Positions 24,288 to 35,142 of a stretch of DNA of 64,000 nucleotides are shown here, piece by piece. The position numbers were made by a program, and so were the translations under genes. Under the pieces are notes generated by a model. That model searched no databases. It saw only the letters and a program-made list of their open reading frames with translations, and had not been told where the DNA came from. The stretch is from Acorus gramineus (lineage: Eukaryota; Streptophyta; Magnoliopsida; Acorales; Acoraceae): the NCBI GenBank assembly GCA_030737835.1, contig JAUJYN010000012.1:6633003-6697002 (forward strand), given 5' to 3'. Numbering within the stretch: position 1 is the first letter of the stretch; the number at the start of each line of letters is the position of its first letter.

Positions 24288-24933
24288 TAGGACTGGTTCG
24301 ATATGTTATTAAGCCTAAGGCAATTAAATAATATTTATTTTAATTTAAATTATTTTTTTCTTGATAAATATCATTCTTCTATTTTTTGGGATGTAAAATT
24401 ACAAATTAATTTATTATATTTAAGTTTTTATTTGATTCAAATAAAAGAATGCCTTCTTCCTTGTTGTCCACACCATAGATTTTTTTCGTATCTTTAGCAA
24501 ACAGGAAATCCAAAGATATTTTTCTTACATAAAGAAGAAATAGAGTGAGAAGAATAATTTTTTTGAAAAAAAAATAAATATTGAAAAGAAGAAAAGAAGA
24601 TAGTATGAAAAATGCACTTTTTTAGGCTTTGCCTTTTTATATCCATTTTTTTTAGGATTCAAAAAAACCTTTAAATCCTATTAGTCATATAAAAAAAAAA
24701 AATTGTATAGTTTAGGTATCATAAAATGTTATCAATTTTTTATTGATTATTTTTTAACCATACCAAATGACTATTAGTTTTAAAAATATATATATATTTT
24801 TTTGCAATATGTTAAGCTATCATTGGTCAATATCTGGAGCTACTTATAAATAAATGAAAATTAGGGACCTTCAAACATCATATCTGGGGGCTTAAACAAT
24901 TGCTTAAGTTGCCTAATAAAAAAATCAGACCTT
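24288..24933. mobile_element. hAT-like non-autonomous element, duplicate of 11,246
   Basis: TGTAGAAG flanks both ends (24,280-24,287 and 24,934-24,941). The inner ends, TTATTAAGCCTAAGGCAATT and the inverted TTATTAGGCAACTTAAGCAA, match each other. It is the same insertion as at 11,246-11,841, carried along by duplication; the outermost bases have drifted. Confidence 0.8.
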
Positions 24934-25030
24934 TGTAGAAGGTGCCATCAGATAAATGAAGGAACATGGACAGACTCTGTATGATTCTATAAAACCAATG
25001 GATGAAACAATTTAGAGAGAATATGACATC

Positions 25031-25045
25031 TTGACTTGGAGTCAA
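25031..25045. promoter_or_regulatory. Palindromic double W-box, orphan promoter
   Basis: TTGACTTGGAGTCAA, identical to 11,940-11,954. Confidence 0.55.
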
Positions 25046-25618
25046 TTATTTTGTCTATATCATATTTAGTCCAGCCACCATATTTAGTCCAGCCACCTTG
25101 ACTAAGAATAGTTTATATATTTTTCGTTGATAAAGACATATGAGTACTTATTAGCTGTTGGGGAATTCTGTTTAGCAGCCATAAAAAGAAGGATAATTCT
25201 AATAAAAAGAAGGATAATAATATGGGACAATCCCGCGTGCATGTGCAGTCCATAGATGCCTTTCCCCTGTGATTTGAATTTTTTTGGAGGCATAATCCCT
25301 TCCCTCTTTTCGAAAAAATCATATCTTGTTTCAGAGAATGTTTAATGGTTACTGGCATTGTGCTGGCTGGTTCTTGTTTGACTATTGAAGAGACGCCCTT
25401 CTTTTTCAGTAGTAGAAGATTAGCTCGTTGAAGATGCCAAGACTGACAATGAATGAAAAGTATGTCAATCGTTACAATTTAAAGTTGTATTTGCATGTGC
25501 GATTGAAATGCTAAGCATGGATTATAACTACTCTTTTTCTCCCGTTTGGGGTGGAACATAAACCATTGATATGGGAGAATACAGTAGAATAGCCCCCAAA
25601 CAGCTGTTTGTTTGACAA

Positions 25619-26062
25619 GAATAAACCTTGATAGCTATGTCTGGATAAGCTAGGATAAAACCTGATAACTATTCTAAGAAAATGGTGGAATTACTTATCA
25701 GGGCTTATATATGCCAATGGATAAAAATACCCTTCTCTTTCATTTTAAAAATTTTATCTAACCTAACACTCTCTGCACACATTCCAAAAACTGTCACATC
25801 TATCATATCACACACACATCTCTCATACTTATTCCAAAACACAAATAATTTATGCAGGGGTATAGTTGTCATTTAAAAAGTCATCAACTCTTATCCATCT
25901 CTTATCTATCACTTATCCTTACTTTATCCAAGGTGAACCAAATAACAAAAAGATCAATTTTACGTTTCCCAATAACAATAACAGAAAAGACAACCAAACA
26001 AAAATTTACATATTCAGCATGGATTGTTATCTATCCCAGTATAGCTATCAAGGGCGAATAAC
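25619..26062. mobile_element. Probable MITE
   Basis: CTTGATAGCTAT at 25,627-25,638 has its perfect inverse ATAGCTATCAAG at 26,041-26,052, within a wider imperfect inverted repeat (AATAAACC.. and the inverse of GGGCGAATAA). The interior is AT-rich and non-coding. Exact ends and TSD are not clear, so the superfamily is left open. Confidence 0.5.
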
Positions 26063-26407
26063 CCCATGTCACACCCCAAACGGGGGGTTTGCACATTGTC
26101 AATTTGAAGACATAATGACTCGTCCACATAAATTGATACCCCGAAGAAGTCATCGAAAACAGTAAATCTCTACTACTTCGGAGGTTCCTTCTTCCTCCAC
26201 CAGGAAGACTTGGGCTTCATTATCTAAATCATCCAAATCCCAACTCTTCCACCAAGGCTTCCCCCCCCCCCCCCTCCTAAAACCCTTTCAAAGTCATCCA
26301 CCAAGACCCAGACAAAGTCCAAACTCAAGTCATCCATCAAGACCCAGGCCAAGTGCAAACTTAGATCATCCATCACGAGGAACAAAAAGGAACAATGTAA
26401 AACTGCA

Positions 26408-26441
<34 letters not shown>

Positions 26442-26470
26442 CCGCAAAATTCAAGTTTTGCATAAACCAG
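26063..26470. repeat. Gene-less stretch with poly-C and TA/TG tracts
   Basis: No gene is seen. A run of about 14 C lies near 26,260-26,274 and a (TA)n(TG)n tract near 26,408-26,441. CATCAAGACCCAGGC-like phrases repeat imperfectly between 26,290 and 26,360. Confidence 0.6.
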
Positions 26471-27090
26471 ATATGCGCATCAATAAGGAACGCATATACG
26501 TCTTTAAAGAGGTATATATATCAATAAAATATCATATACTTCATAAAAAAATTACGTACCTCATCGAAGGTATTACATGATAAAAAAGGAAACAAAAAAA
26601 TTATATAATCAGTGCGCCTAACGCACATAAATCATTTATGTTTTTTTTTTTAATACATGCACTTATGTGTATGCTCTCTTTATCGGTGCATGCATATACG
26701 TATTTAAGGATGTATATGCGTCTTATCGATGCATATACTAGGCGTATGCAAAAATTAAATTTTGCAGGCATCTGTTTTAGAGAATTTTATATATACAAAT
26801 ATATTATACTGATAGTATGTGTATTATATATATATAGGGGATTTCTTAAGCGGACGTCCACAAAATTCAGTTTTCGCGAACGCCAAATATGTGTGTTGAT
26901 AAGGGATGCATATACGTCTTAAGGAGATATATCATCGATAAAAGAGCATATACTTTATTAAAAATTACATATCTCATTCAACGTATTATATGATAAAAAA
27001 AAGAAACAAAAAATCATATAATCATTGTGTGCAACGCACATACATTATTTATGTTTTCTTTTTTATTATTTAATACATTCACTTATGTAT
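26470..27090. repeat. Tandem AT-rich block, two copies (third at 33.9 kb)
   Basis: 26,470-26,640 and 26,887-27,058 share GGAACGCATATACGTCTT-type sequence, a GATAAAAAAGGAAACAAAA segment and AACGCACATA before TTATG. The second is nearly identical to 33,918-34,075, which marks the left border of the duplicated units described below. Confidence 0.7.
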
Positions 27091-27099
27091 ATGTTCTAT

Positions 27100-28447
27100 C
27101 AGTGGTGATACCCAGGCCCCAAAATATAAGCCCCACTAACAAGCCCCATGAGGTGTCATCACCTTATTGATTGTTATTAGTTGACTTGTTGACTTTTTAA
27201 AAATGGTAAAATGGTAAAATACAAATATGTCCTTCATTAAAAATCTCTTATTAACCCAAATCCCCCCATTTTCTCTATTCGGTTATGAATATTGAAATCC
27301 ATTTAACCATTTCAAATTTTGAATTTTAAAATCCTTACCTAAACTATAATTGAACCTAAATTACACTAAAAAAGTTGGATATTTATTGTATTCAAATTTA
27401 AATAAAAAAACACATATGGTTCCTATATGAATTAGTTACATCAAATACCTTTATTAAATATTTACGTCTCTCACAGCGATTTGTTACATTTACATCAGAA
27501 CTGTTACATTTACATAAATATATAACAAACAATTTCATTTTCCTACCTAAATATTTTATATTCCATGCAATATTGTTTAAACAATTTAGAAACATATTAT
27601 ATTTTCAATAGTTAGTTACATTTTATAAAAAATGTTAAACACTTTTTTTATTGTGTGATACATTTAACAAACATATGTATTTGACTATTACAGTAATAAA
27701 TGTAACAAATATAAATTACTATTTACATTTAAACAAATGCAATACACGAATGAATGTTACATTCATAAATGTAACAAATATAAATCAATACATGCATGCG
27801 GTTGACTGTTACATTTACGAATGTAACAAAAATAAAACAGATTTGAAAAATTACATTGTCAACAATGTAGCAGTAACATCAAACAAACTACTCATATAAA
27901 ATGTAACGATATCGAGTGTTACATTTAGATATTGAAACAAAAACAAATCAAAATGTGATAAATGACATTCAATACATGAAAAAAAATTGTGTTTAAATAT
28001 TTAAAACAAAAAACAAAACACAATTTTTTTACGAATCTAATAATGTCAAACCTGATCCGAGAGACATTGATGTGAGATCCAAATCGAAAAAAAAAAAAAC
28101 GATTTCGTGCCTTCTCCTCAAAAATAGAATTTTCGATTTGCTCCCATGTATTCTTCATAAACAAAATCAATTCCGTAATGCAAAACCTCCTCATTTTGCA
28201 TACAAGACAGATTTTCAATTGTTTCAACATCAATGGTTTCTCCGGTCCCTTTCAAATATTATTGCGAGATTTTAAGAATCCATTAATGGTGAAAATACAT
28301 AATTTTCAGAATTAAGTGATACTCCACAATCATAGGAATGCATGTTAAGGTAGTTATCAAATAAAGAATATAATAGACAATGTACATTTGCCACATCATA
28401 GGGCCTGTGATGGAGCTTGAAAAATTGGGGTCTAAGAATCATTAGTG
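27100..28447. mobile_element. Mutator-like (MULE) non-autonomous element with 9-bp TSD
   Basis: ATGTTCTAT stands on both sides (27,091-27,099 and 28,448-28,456), the 9-bp TSD expected of Mutator elements. The ends CAGTGGTGATACCCAGGCCC and, inverted, CACTAATGATTCTTAGACCC begin a long imperfect TIR. The paralogous site near 34,110-34,120 in unit 2 reads ATGTTCTATTTATC without the element, an empty site that confirms the boundaries. Length 1348 bp; no transposase. The interior is rich in GTTACATT and its inverse. Confidence 0.9.
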
Positions 28448-28730
28448 ATGTTCTATTTATCAAAGCATATACCTCTTTAAAGACGTTGGTGGAGAGAGAG
28501 GGAGAAATAAAAGAATTAGAGGTGGAAAAGAACATATATTAATGTAGTGAGGTGTAGAGCATATAAATTTGTCATTTTAAACATATATAACTTTCGCACG
28601 TCTACTCCAACCAACCAATTCACTGTTCCCACAAATGAAAAAATTAGAAAAACCCATACGTAAATTTAATTTGAACATCATTAACCCCATCAACCATTTG
28701 ACAATCTCCTTATCAAGTTTCTTATAGAAC

Positions 28731-28912
28731 AATTGACAGTCTTTCTGTCTACCTTTATTAAATACATTCGACAATCTTCAAGACAATCTTCATGTCAACC
28801 ATTGTTTAAAATATTCGACAGTCACTCTATCAACTACTATTTCCAATATTCGACAGAAGCTCTGTCAACCAATTTTTATAATATTCGACAATTCTCCTGT
28901 CGACCTAGCAGG
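28731..28912 (+). repeat. Minisatellite of hairpin-forming units
   Basis: ATTCGACA starts units at 28,766, 28,813, 28,848 and 28,883 (spacing 47, 35, 35). Most units carry GACAG or GACA facing CTGTC or TGTC five to eight bases later, so each can form a small hairpin. The array is repeated in unit 2. Confidence 0.75.
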
Positions 28913-29319
28913 GTTTGTTCAACTGTGAATGTGTCGAATCGGATATTCAAATAACATAGATACCGTCTCCCCCTTTATTTTTGAATGAGTAAGACGATTC
29001 TTTCAGAAACTTCACAGTACACCTGATATGCACGCACTCTATCTAATTCTGGGTTACAAATTTTTTTCCTTTTTTTATTAGAAAATGAAAAGTAGGTCTG
29101 CTACTTCTTTGTATTAATACGTGTGTGTATATATGTATACATTAAATTTTAAATTATAAAAAAAAATAGTCGATCGATTCCTGCCCTACCCAGCCAATTT
29201 TTTTTCTAGGTTACAAATTACATCTATAAATATGGGAGTTTCATTTATCAATGTATAAGGTTGAGGAGATTGCAGATTGTAATATATATGAACAAGCTAG
29301 TGTTATGAGTAATGCTCAC

Positions 29320-29431
29320 CTGGCTTAACATTATCGGGAACTCCCCTTGAAGCCATGGTAGGAGTGATAAAAAGACTGAAAAACATGAGCATGGAGAGCA
29401 TCAAAAAGGTCTTCCCTTTCGTTATATTCAT
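29320..29431 (-). pseudogene. Small secreted peptide, copy D: exon 1 only
   Basis: The 112-bp exon is open and reads MNITKGKTFLMLSMLMFFSL, then a signal-peptide end and ASRGVPDNVKP before a GTGAGC donor. The TATA box is in place. Downstream on the minus strand (below 29,320) no exon 2-like sequence is found in 28.4-29.3 kb or to the next element. It is therefore an orphan first exon or uses an unrecognised second exon. Copy F is its duplicate. Confidence 0.65.
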
Positions 29432-29471
29432 CTCTGCTATTTGATGTCAACAAATCTCACAAAAGGAGCTC

Positions 29472-29479
29472 AATTTATA
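29472..29479 (-). promoter_or_regulatory. TATA box of copy D
   Basis: TATAAATT on the minus strand in GCCGGTTATAAATTGAGCTCC, 41 bp before the ATG. Confidence 0.65.
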
Positions 29480-30837
29480 ACCGGCGAGTGAGTTTTGGGT
29501 GCACTGCGCGCCAGATTTTTTCCTTAGAAGAGAATGTGATTTTTTTTATTTTTATGTATATGAGTATATACAAATTCAGTGGAGTGCATACTTAATTTTT
29601 AGGGGAAAATTGATATAGCTCACTGGGAAGTTAGCTAAGTCGGTTTTAATACCTGTAAAATTAAAAAAACGTCAAAGGTCCTTATGTTATTAGAAAAATA
29701 TCATTTTAGTTCCTATCGTTACCCCAACTAACCAGATACATGGTTAACCCTTAACTACACTTTAAAAGTTACTAATATACCCTCACCCCTTATTTTCAAA
29801 AAAATTAATATAGCTCCCTAGAAAATTATGAAAATCGAAAAATGTCTCTATAAAATCTGCAAATCCCCTCAGATCCATATCTTATTAGACAATATTTATT
29901 TTAATCTATACCGCAACCGAAACTAACAAGATCTGTGATTTACTTTAACTATTATTGATAAATTACTGTAACATCTTTTTAAAATTTATTTGATAATTAT
30001 TGTAATACACTAATCAGATTTGTGGTTGACTTTAAAGGGATTTATTCATTTCACATGGACCTTTTTTTATTTTCATAAGTTTCGAGAGAGTTTTATCGTC
30101 TTTTCCCTTTTTTTATTTTTACAGTTGATGAGTATAAGAAAGCAAGAGAATTCTCAAGAAAAGGCAAATGCATTTTTGTCATCAAAATGAATAATTCAGA
30201 TTTTTTTATAGGTTGAATATACTTATTAGAAAAATTTAACTCAATGACTAAATTTGTTAGCCATACATACTTTTTGGAAACATGTGATGATTTTTTAATT
30301 TTATAGGGACTTAAACCAATTTAGCTAACTTTCCAGATAGTTATATCAATTTTTTCCAATGAGTGGCCCCTAACACCCGCCAATGAGTAGCCCCTGTTCT
30401 TGATAAAATCAATAGTGATATAATTATTAATTTCTATAATAGTCATAAACTCCATAATAAATATGTCAATATCCAAACGACACATAAAGTATAAAGAGAA
30501 AAAGAATTGAAATATATTCATGGAAAGAGACACGAGAATTTTAATTCTTTCCTTGAAGAAAAAATAAAAAATATAACACAACTTGCAAAGTCGATAACAT
30601 GATATTTTTTTTCCATTTATTACTAGCAAAGCCGGAGATACACTGATATATCAAACACCACATAAACCACCATTGCTGCTAAACTGCCTGAAAAGCAGAA
30701 CATATATATTCCAGCATGCTTATCCAGAAGCATGAGTTATTCTCATTCTATGTATGCCATTGTTACTTAATCATAGAGATTACATTTATCATCATTAATT
30801 ATTTATCCGAGATGCGTGGTGCATTAGGAGTTCTTCT

Positions 30838-31484
30838 TCATGGAGGCGGTGGGCAGCGGTAGTATGGGCTGCATCCGATGTATGGCCTGCCTCGAGGTAC
30901 GGAGAAAGCTGGTTTATTCGGATTTAGTGGACGATAGGAGATACTTCGAGCAGCATCGGCAACCTGACTCTCCTTTTCTACTGCAACAGTTAACAGAGTC
31001 AAAAACAGGTGTCAATTCATGTACAACCAATATTATTAATTTCAAACTACATGTGAGCTGATACAGTCTGTCTGTTCTGCAACTTCGGTTGCACTCCAGA
31101 AATGTTTGCCCGGCCGCTTGCCTATATACTGCGTTTGTGCAGTGTATCGATTTGTATATTGAATTTTTTTTTTTTACCTTTTCAGGAGAAAATATAATAG
31201 TGTATACTTTACTTTTTATCACAGCATGCACTTCAATATATGATGAATTACAAGATTTTATGGATGTTAATGTAGTCAACAAAAATAACATATTTTGTGA
31301 ATCTCAAAAACAAAAAACATAGAAATGTGTGGAAAAAAATTGTTATATATATGAACAAGTGTTATGAGTAATGCTCACCTGGCTTAGCATCGGTGGGAAT
31401 TCCCCTTGAAGCCATGGTAGGAGTGATGACAAGATTGAAAATCATGAGCATGGAGAGCAACAATAAGGTCTTCCCCTTCCTCAT
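30838..31484 (-). CDS. Small secreted peptide precursor, copy E, intact (RALF-like?)
   Basis: Exon 1 is 31,484-31,379 and exon 2 is 30,980-30,838 (minus strand), with a 398-bp GT-AG intron; together 82 residues. Exon 1 encodes MRKGKTLLLLSMLMIFNLVI, a signal peptide likely cut after TPTMA, then SRGIPTDAKP. Exon 2 adds VEKESQVADAARSISYRPLN, PNKPAFSVP and the ending RGRPYIGCSPYYRCPPPP. ISY near the start and PY-x-GC-x5-RC at the end have the order of a RALF peptide (YISY ... PYxRGCxxxxRC), but the first cysteine pair and the RRxL cleavage site are missing and a PPPP tail is added. This start is the second Met of the other copies; the first is not present here. It is the best preserved member, with copy G. 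A secreted signal or defence peptide is inferred; RALF membership is unproven. Confidence 0.75.
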
Positions 31485-31530
31485 TTTCTTCTCTGCTATC
31501 CGTTCTTCACAAATCCCACACAGGGAGCTC

Positions 31531-31538
31531 TATTTATA
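31531..31538 (-). promoter_or_regulatory. TATA box of copy E
   Basis: TATAAATA on the minus strand in GCCGGTTATAAATAGAGCTCC, 47 bp before the ATG. Confidence 0.75.
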
Positions 31539-31746
31539 ACCGGCATTTGGAAAAGATAGATATTCTATGTGCTAGATTTTCTTCACGGACCACGTGATAT
31601 TATCTTTCCTTCTATCGCCATGATCCTATTTTTTGTGGCTGTAAACGGAATTCCACAACAGCTATGGTAGTATGGTGTTTGCATTTCATTAGCAATAATA
31701 AACAATAAGCATATTCTACAAGGTGGCTGGAAAAAAACTGATATCA

Positions 31747-31761
31747 TTGACTCCAAGTCAA
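31747..31761. promoter_or_regulatory. Palindromic double W-box, copy E
   Basis: TTGACTCCAAGTCAA, the reverse complement form of the palindrome at 11,940; 209 bp upstream of the TATA box. Confidence 0.6.
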
Positions 31762-32678
31762 GATTTCATTATCTTCACTATTTCATCCACTGCTTTCAGA
31801 TATAATCATACATGGTTAGCTACTTGGATTATCAACTTCTAAAATTGAATACTTTAAAGCGAGTACCTTTAAAATATCTTACAACTTAAGCAAAAATGAA
31901 ATCGTTGCAGTTGATCCACTTATTTTGGATGATAACAATCACACATTTAGAACGTATTTGGATCTTTATTTGGATAGATTTCACGTTTGAAAAGCAAAAG
32001 ATTCTCAAATCTGGAATCAAATACAATTTTCAAAATAACCGGCGAGTGAGTCTTGGGTGCATTTGGAAAAGATAGATATTCCATGTGCTAGATTTTTCCA
32101 AAGATCACTGGCTAGTTTTTGAGGTGAGCTGATTGACTATTGCTACCTCAATTATATAATAACCAAAGTTACAATGTCTGATAGAAGACAAAAACAATAA
32201 AGAAATTTAAAACAACAAGAGAGTTTTTTAAATTGTGTTTTTTTTTCTTATTAAAACAACGTTAAAAGTCTTTTTTTTTTCTTTATTTTATAATTGTGCT
32301 CATGTTAATTTTTAAAAGTTAAGTCACACGTCAAGCCGCATTCATACATTTTTATTTTGCTAATTAATGAGGTATATGTTATCTTATATTACAATGTAAT
32401 ATTTATTTGCCATTTAATGAATATATATACAAGATTATTGGATTGCCTATTTCATACATATTTTCTTACATGTAGTACCATCTTTAACATCATAAAAAAA
32501 TGTTTAATTTGTGTGTAGGACTTCTCTCGAAAGTTACCCTTTTTTAACCACATTACCTTGTTACATGCTGGTTTATAGTGTGATGTGCACAAATTAAGAT
32601 ATATGCAATTTGTGAGTGAGATATATAAGATTTTACTCTGGGTTTTTTTCTAAATAAGGCCATTCGATTCATTATAAT

Positions 32679-32816
32679 ATATATGTCTTATAATTTTTAC
32701 GAAGATACACACACACACTCACACATATATGTCTTATAATTTTTACGAAGATACACACACACACTCACACATATATGTCTTATAATTTTTACGAAGATAC
32801 ACACACACACTCACAC
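32679..32816 (+). repeat. 46-bp tandem repeat, three near-perfect units
   Basis: The unit beginning ATATATGTCTTATAATTTTT starts at 32,679, 32,725 and 32,771 and ends in a (CA)n run. The units look identical by eye, suggesting recent expansion. Confidence 0.95.
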
Positions 32817-33034
32817 TGTTTATGCACAGCTTAAAAAAAATCATAGTATATGACAATTAAATATTGTCCTGTAATATTATCCTTCCTTTTATCGCCACGA
32901 TCCTTCATTCAGTGGCTGTAAACGGAATTCCACAACAGCTATGGCTGATAGGTGTTTACATGTCTTAATCAATGGACAATAAACATATTCTTAGTGCTAG
33001 GTGGCTGGACAACAACTGATATAGACAAAAATCA

Positions 33035-33049
33035 TTGACTCCAAGTCAA
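33035..33049. promoter_or_regulatory. Palindromic double W-box, outer copy
   Basis: TTGACTCCAAGTCAA in the duplicated outer upstream block. Confidence 0.55.
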
Positions 33050-33245
33050 GATGTCATATCTTCACAAAATTATTTCATCCATTGCTTTCAGATATAATCA
33101 TACATAGTCAAGTCTACTTGGGTTATCAACTTCTAAAAATGAATACTTTGGAGCGAGCACCTTTAAAATATCTTGCAACTTAAGCGAAAATGAAATCCTT
33201 ACGGTTGATCCAGTTATTTTGGATGACAACAACTACACATTTAAG

Positions 33246-33375
33246 CCCATTTGGATATGCGTTTGGATATATTCCAACTACTAAAAAACTAACTAAATAA
33301 CACTTTTCAAAAACTAAATTCAAAAATGAGATTTTAAGAATCTCAGTATTTTAATCGCACATCCAAATGTATCCT
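33246..33375. mobile_element. Tourist-like MITE, 130 bp
   Basis: Ends GCCCATTTGGATATGCG and, inverted, AGGATACATTTGGATGTGCG, with TAA on both sides. A longer relative sits at the matching place in unit 2 (41,690-41,930), so the insertion predates the duplication. Confidence 0.65.
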
Positions 33376-33667
33376 TAAATTATTGTGATTGACAGACTTT
33401 CCATCCACTGTCAATTTTGGCCTCTTAAAGGAGCTAATCTTCTACTACTGAAAGGATTGATATTCATTGGAAATGAATCTTACATTTGATTTAATGTATT
33501 TGATTTTTTGCATATGTTTGAATATATTTTGTGGCTTTGGAATGTATTTGATGTGTACTTATGTGTTTAATGTGCTCACTTTGTTTGAATGTTTTCGATC
33601 TCACACATTGGGTGTCACACATGTTTTTTTTATTGCAAAGCATTGAGTGATTGATAATGTTTTGTAG

Positions 33668-33900
33668 TTGGTTTTTTTATTTTTTATTTTTATTTTTTTT
33701 GCTTGGTAAATAATTTCCATTGCAGAAAGAAAAGATGTACAAATTTACATCAGTACCAAAGGAGCTTGGGCGTTACAACGCCTGAAGCTTACACTGATGT
33801 AAGGAAATCATAACCAAAAAAGGAAGATAAAGAAAGATAGATGGGACAAAATACACTTCAGGATATTCTAAAGTGAGGGACTCCCAATTTATCTTCTACT
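33668..33900 (-). mobile_element. Short LINE 3' end fragment
   Basis: A T-rich run near 33,675-33,705 is followed by GCTTGGTAAATAATTTCCAT, like the reversed tails of the other LINEs here. It is 5'-truncated and non-coding. Confidence 0.45.
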
Positions 33901-34394
33901 ATGAAGTTATAGTATATGATAAGGGATGCATATACGTCTTAAAGAGATATATCATCGATAAAAGAGCATATACTTTATTAAAAATTACATACCTCATTCA
34001 ACGTATTATATGATAAAAAAGGAAACAAAAAATCATATAATCATTGTGTGTAACGCACATACATTATTTATGTTTTCTTTTTTATTATTTAATACATTCA
34101 CTTATGTATATGTTCTATTTATCAAAGCATATACCTCTTTAAGGACGTTGGTGGAGAGAGAGGGAGAAATAAAAGAATTAGAGGTGGCAAAGAACATATA
34201 TTAATATAGTGAGGTGTAGAGCCTATAAATTTGTCATTTTAAACATATATAACTTTGGCACGTCTACTCCCACCAACCAATTCACTGTTCCCACAAATGA
34301 AAAAATTAGAAAAATCCATACGTAAATTTAATTTGAACATCATTAACCCCATCAACCATTTGACAATCTCCTTATCAAGTTTCTTATAGAACAA

Positions 34395-34572
34395 TCGACA
34401 ATCTTTTTGTCTACCTTTATTAAATACATTCGACAATCTTCAAGACAATCTTCATGTCAACCATTGTTTAAAATATTCGACAGTCACTCTATCAACTACT
34501 ATTTCCAATATTCGAGAGAAGCTCTGTCAACCAATTTTTATAATATTCGACAATTCGCCTGTCGACCTAGCA
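34395..34572 (+). repeat. Second copy of the hairpin minisatellite
   Basis: Nearly identical to 28,731-28,912; part of the segmental duplication. Confidence 0.75.
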
Positions 34573-34982
34573 GGGTTTGTTCAACTGTAAATGTGTCGAA
34601 CGGGATATTCAAATAACATAGATACCATCTCCCTCTTTATTTTTGAATGAGGAAGACAATTCTTTCATAAACTTCACAGTACGCCTGATATGCACGCACT
34701 CTATCTAATTCTGGGTTACAAATTTTTTTCTTTTTTTTATTAGAAAATGAAAAGTAGGTCTGCTACTTCTTTGTATTAGTACGTGTGTGTATATATGTAT
34801 ACATTAAATTTTAAATTATAAAAAAAAAATAGTCGATCGATTCCTGCCCTACCCAGCCAATTTTTTTTCTAGGTTACAAATTACATCTATAAATATGGGA
34901 GTTTCATTTATCAATGTATAAGGTTGAGGAGATTGCAGATTGTAATATATATGAACAAGCTAGTGTTATGAGTAATGCTCAC

Positions 34983-35094
34983 CTGGCTTAACATTATCGG
35001 GAACTCCCCTTGAAGCCATGGTAGGAGTGATAAAAAGACTGAAAAACATGAGCATGGAGAGCATCAAAAAGGTCTTCCCTTTCGTTATATTCAT
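34983..35094 (-). pseudogene. Small secreted peptide, copy F: exon 1 only
   Basis: The duplicate of copy D, with the same predicted 37 residues (MNITKGKTFLMLSMLMFFSL, then FITPTMASRGVPDNVKP) and the same GTGAGC donor. No exon 2 lies in the next 3 kb on the minus strand. The next phase-compatible second exon downstream is that of copy E at 30,980-30,838, about 4 kb away and beyond E's own first exon. Confidence 0.65.
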
Positions 35095-35134
35095 CTCTGC
35101 TATTTGATGTCAACAAATCTCACAAAAGGAGCTC

Positions 35135-35142
35135 AATTTATA
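35135..35142 (-). promoter_or_regulatory. TATA box of copy F
   Basis: TATAAATT on the minus strand, 41 bp before the ATG, as in copy D. Confidence 0.6.

Larger units (their letters stand above)
24266..25460 (+). promoter_or_regulatory. Orphan upstream region of the peptide gene
   Basis: The block is homologous to 11,229-11,960 (upstream of copy C), including the same hAT insertion, and to 4855-5070 upstream of copy A. It contains the palindrome at 25,031. At its right end, 25,380-25,460 matches in reverse 41,946-42,010 and 33,403-33,450. No exon 1 or exon 2 follows. It is a promoter-side fragment left by duplication. Confidence 0.65.
31485..33450 (-). promoter_or_regulatory. Upstream region of copy E with internal duplication
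   Basis: The upstream block occurs twice: 31,500-31,850 next to the gene, and 32,035-33,240 further out, beginning with a promoter-like GGCGAGTGAGTCTTGGGTGC at 32,040 that has no TATA box or exon. Both contain the GGAATTCCACAACAGCTATG segment and the W-box palindrome (31,747 and 33,035). The outer copy also holds a 46-bp tandem repeat and a Tourist-like MITE. Confidence 0.6.
26898..33917 (-). repeat. Tandem segmental duplication, unit 1
   Basis: 26,898-27,099 plus 28,448-30,990 corresponds base for base, with few differences, to 33,918-36,650. The part further right, 30,990-33,450, corresponds more loosely to 36,650-42,010. Unit 1 carries peptide loci D and E, unit 2 carries F and G. Differences are mostly insertions: a MULE in unit 1; a larger intron, a LINE piece and a hAT element in unit 2. 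Confidence 0.85.

Noticed and set aside
28731-28912. CRISPR-like array of spaced repeats with hairpins
   Set aside because: Plant nuclear DNA, degenerate units, spacing that is itself repeated sequence and no cas genes; a minisatellite.
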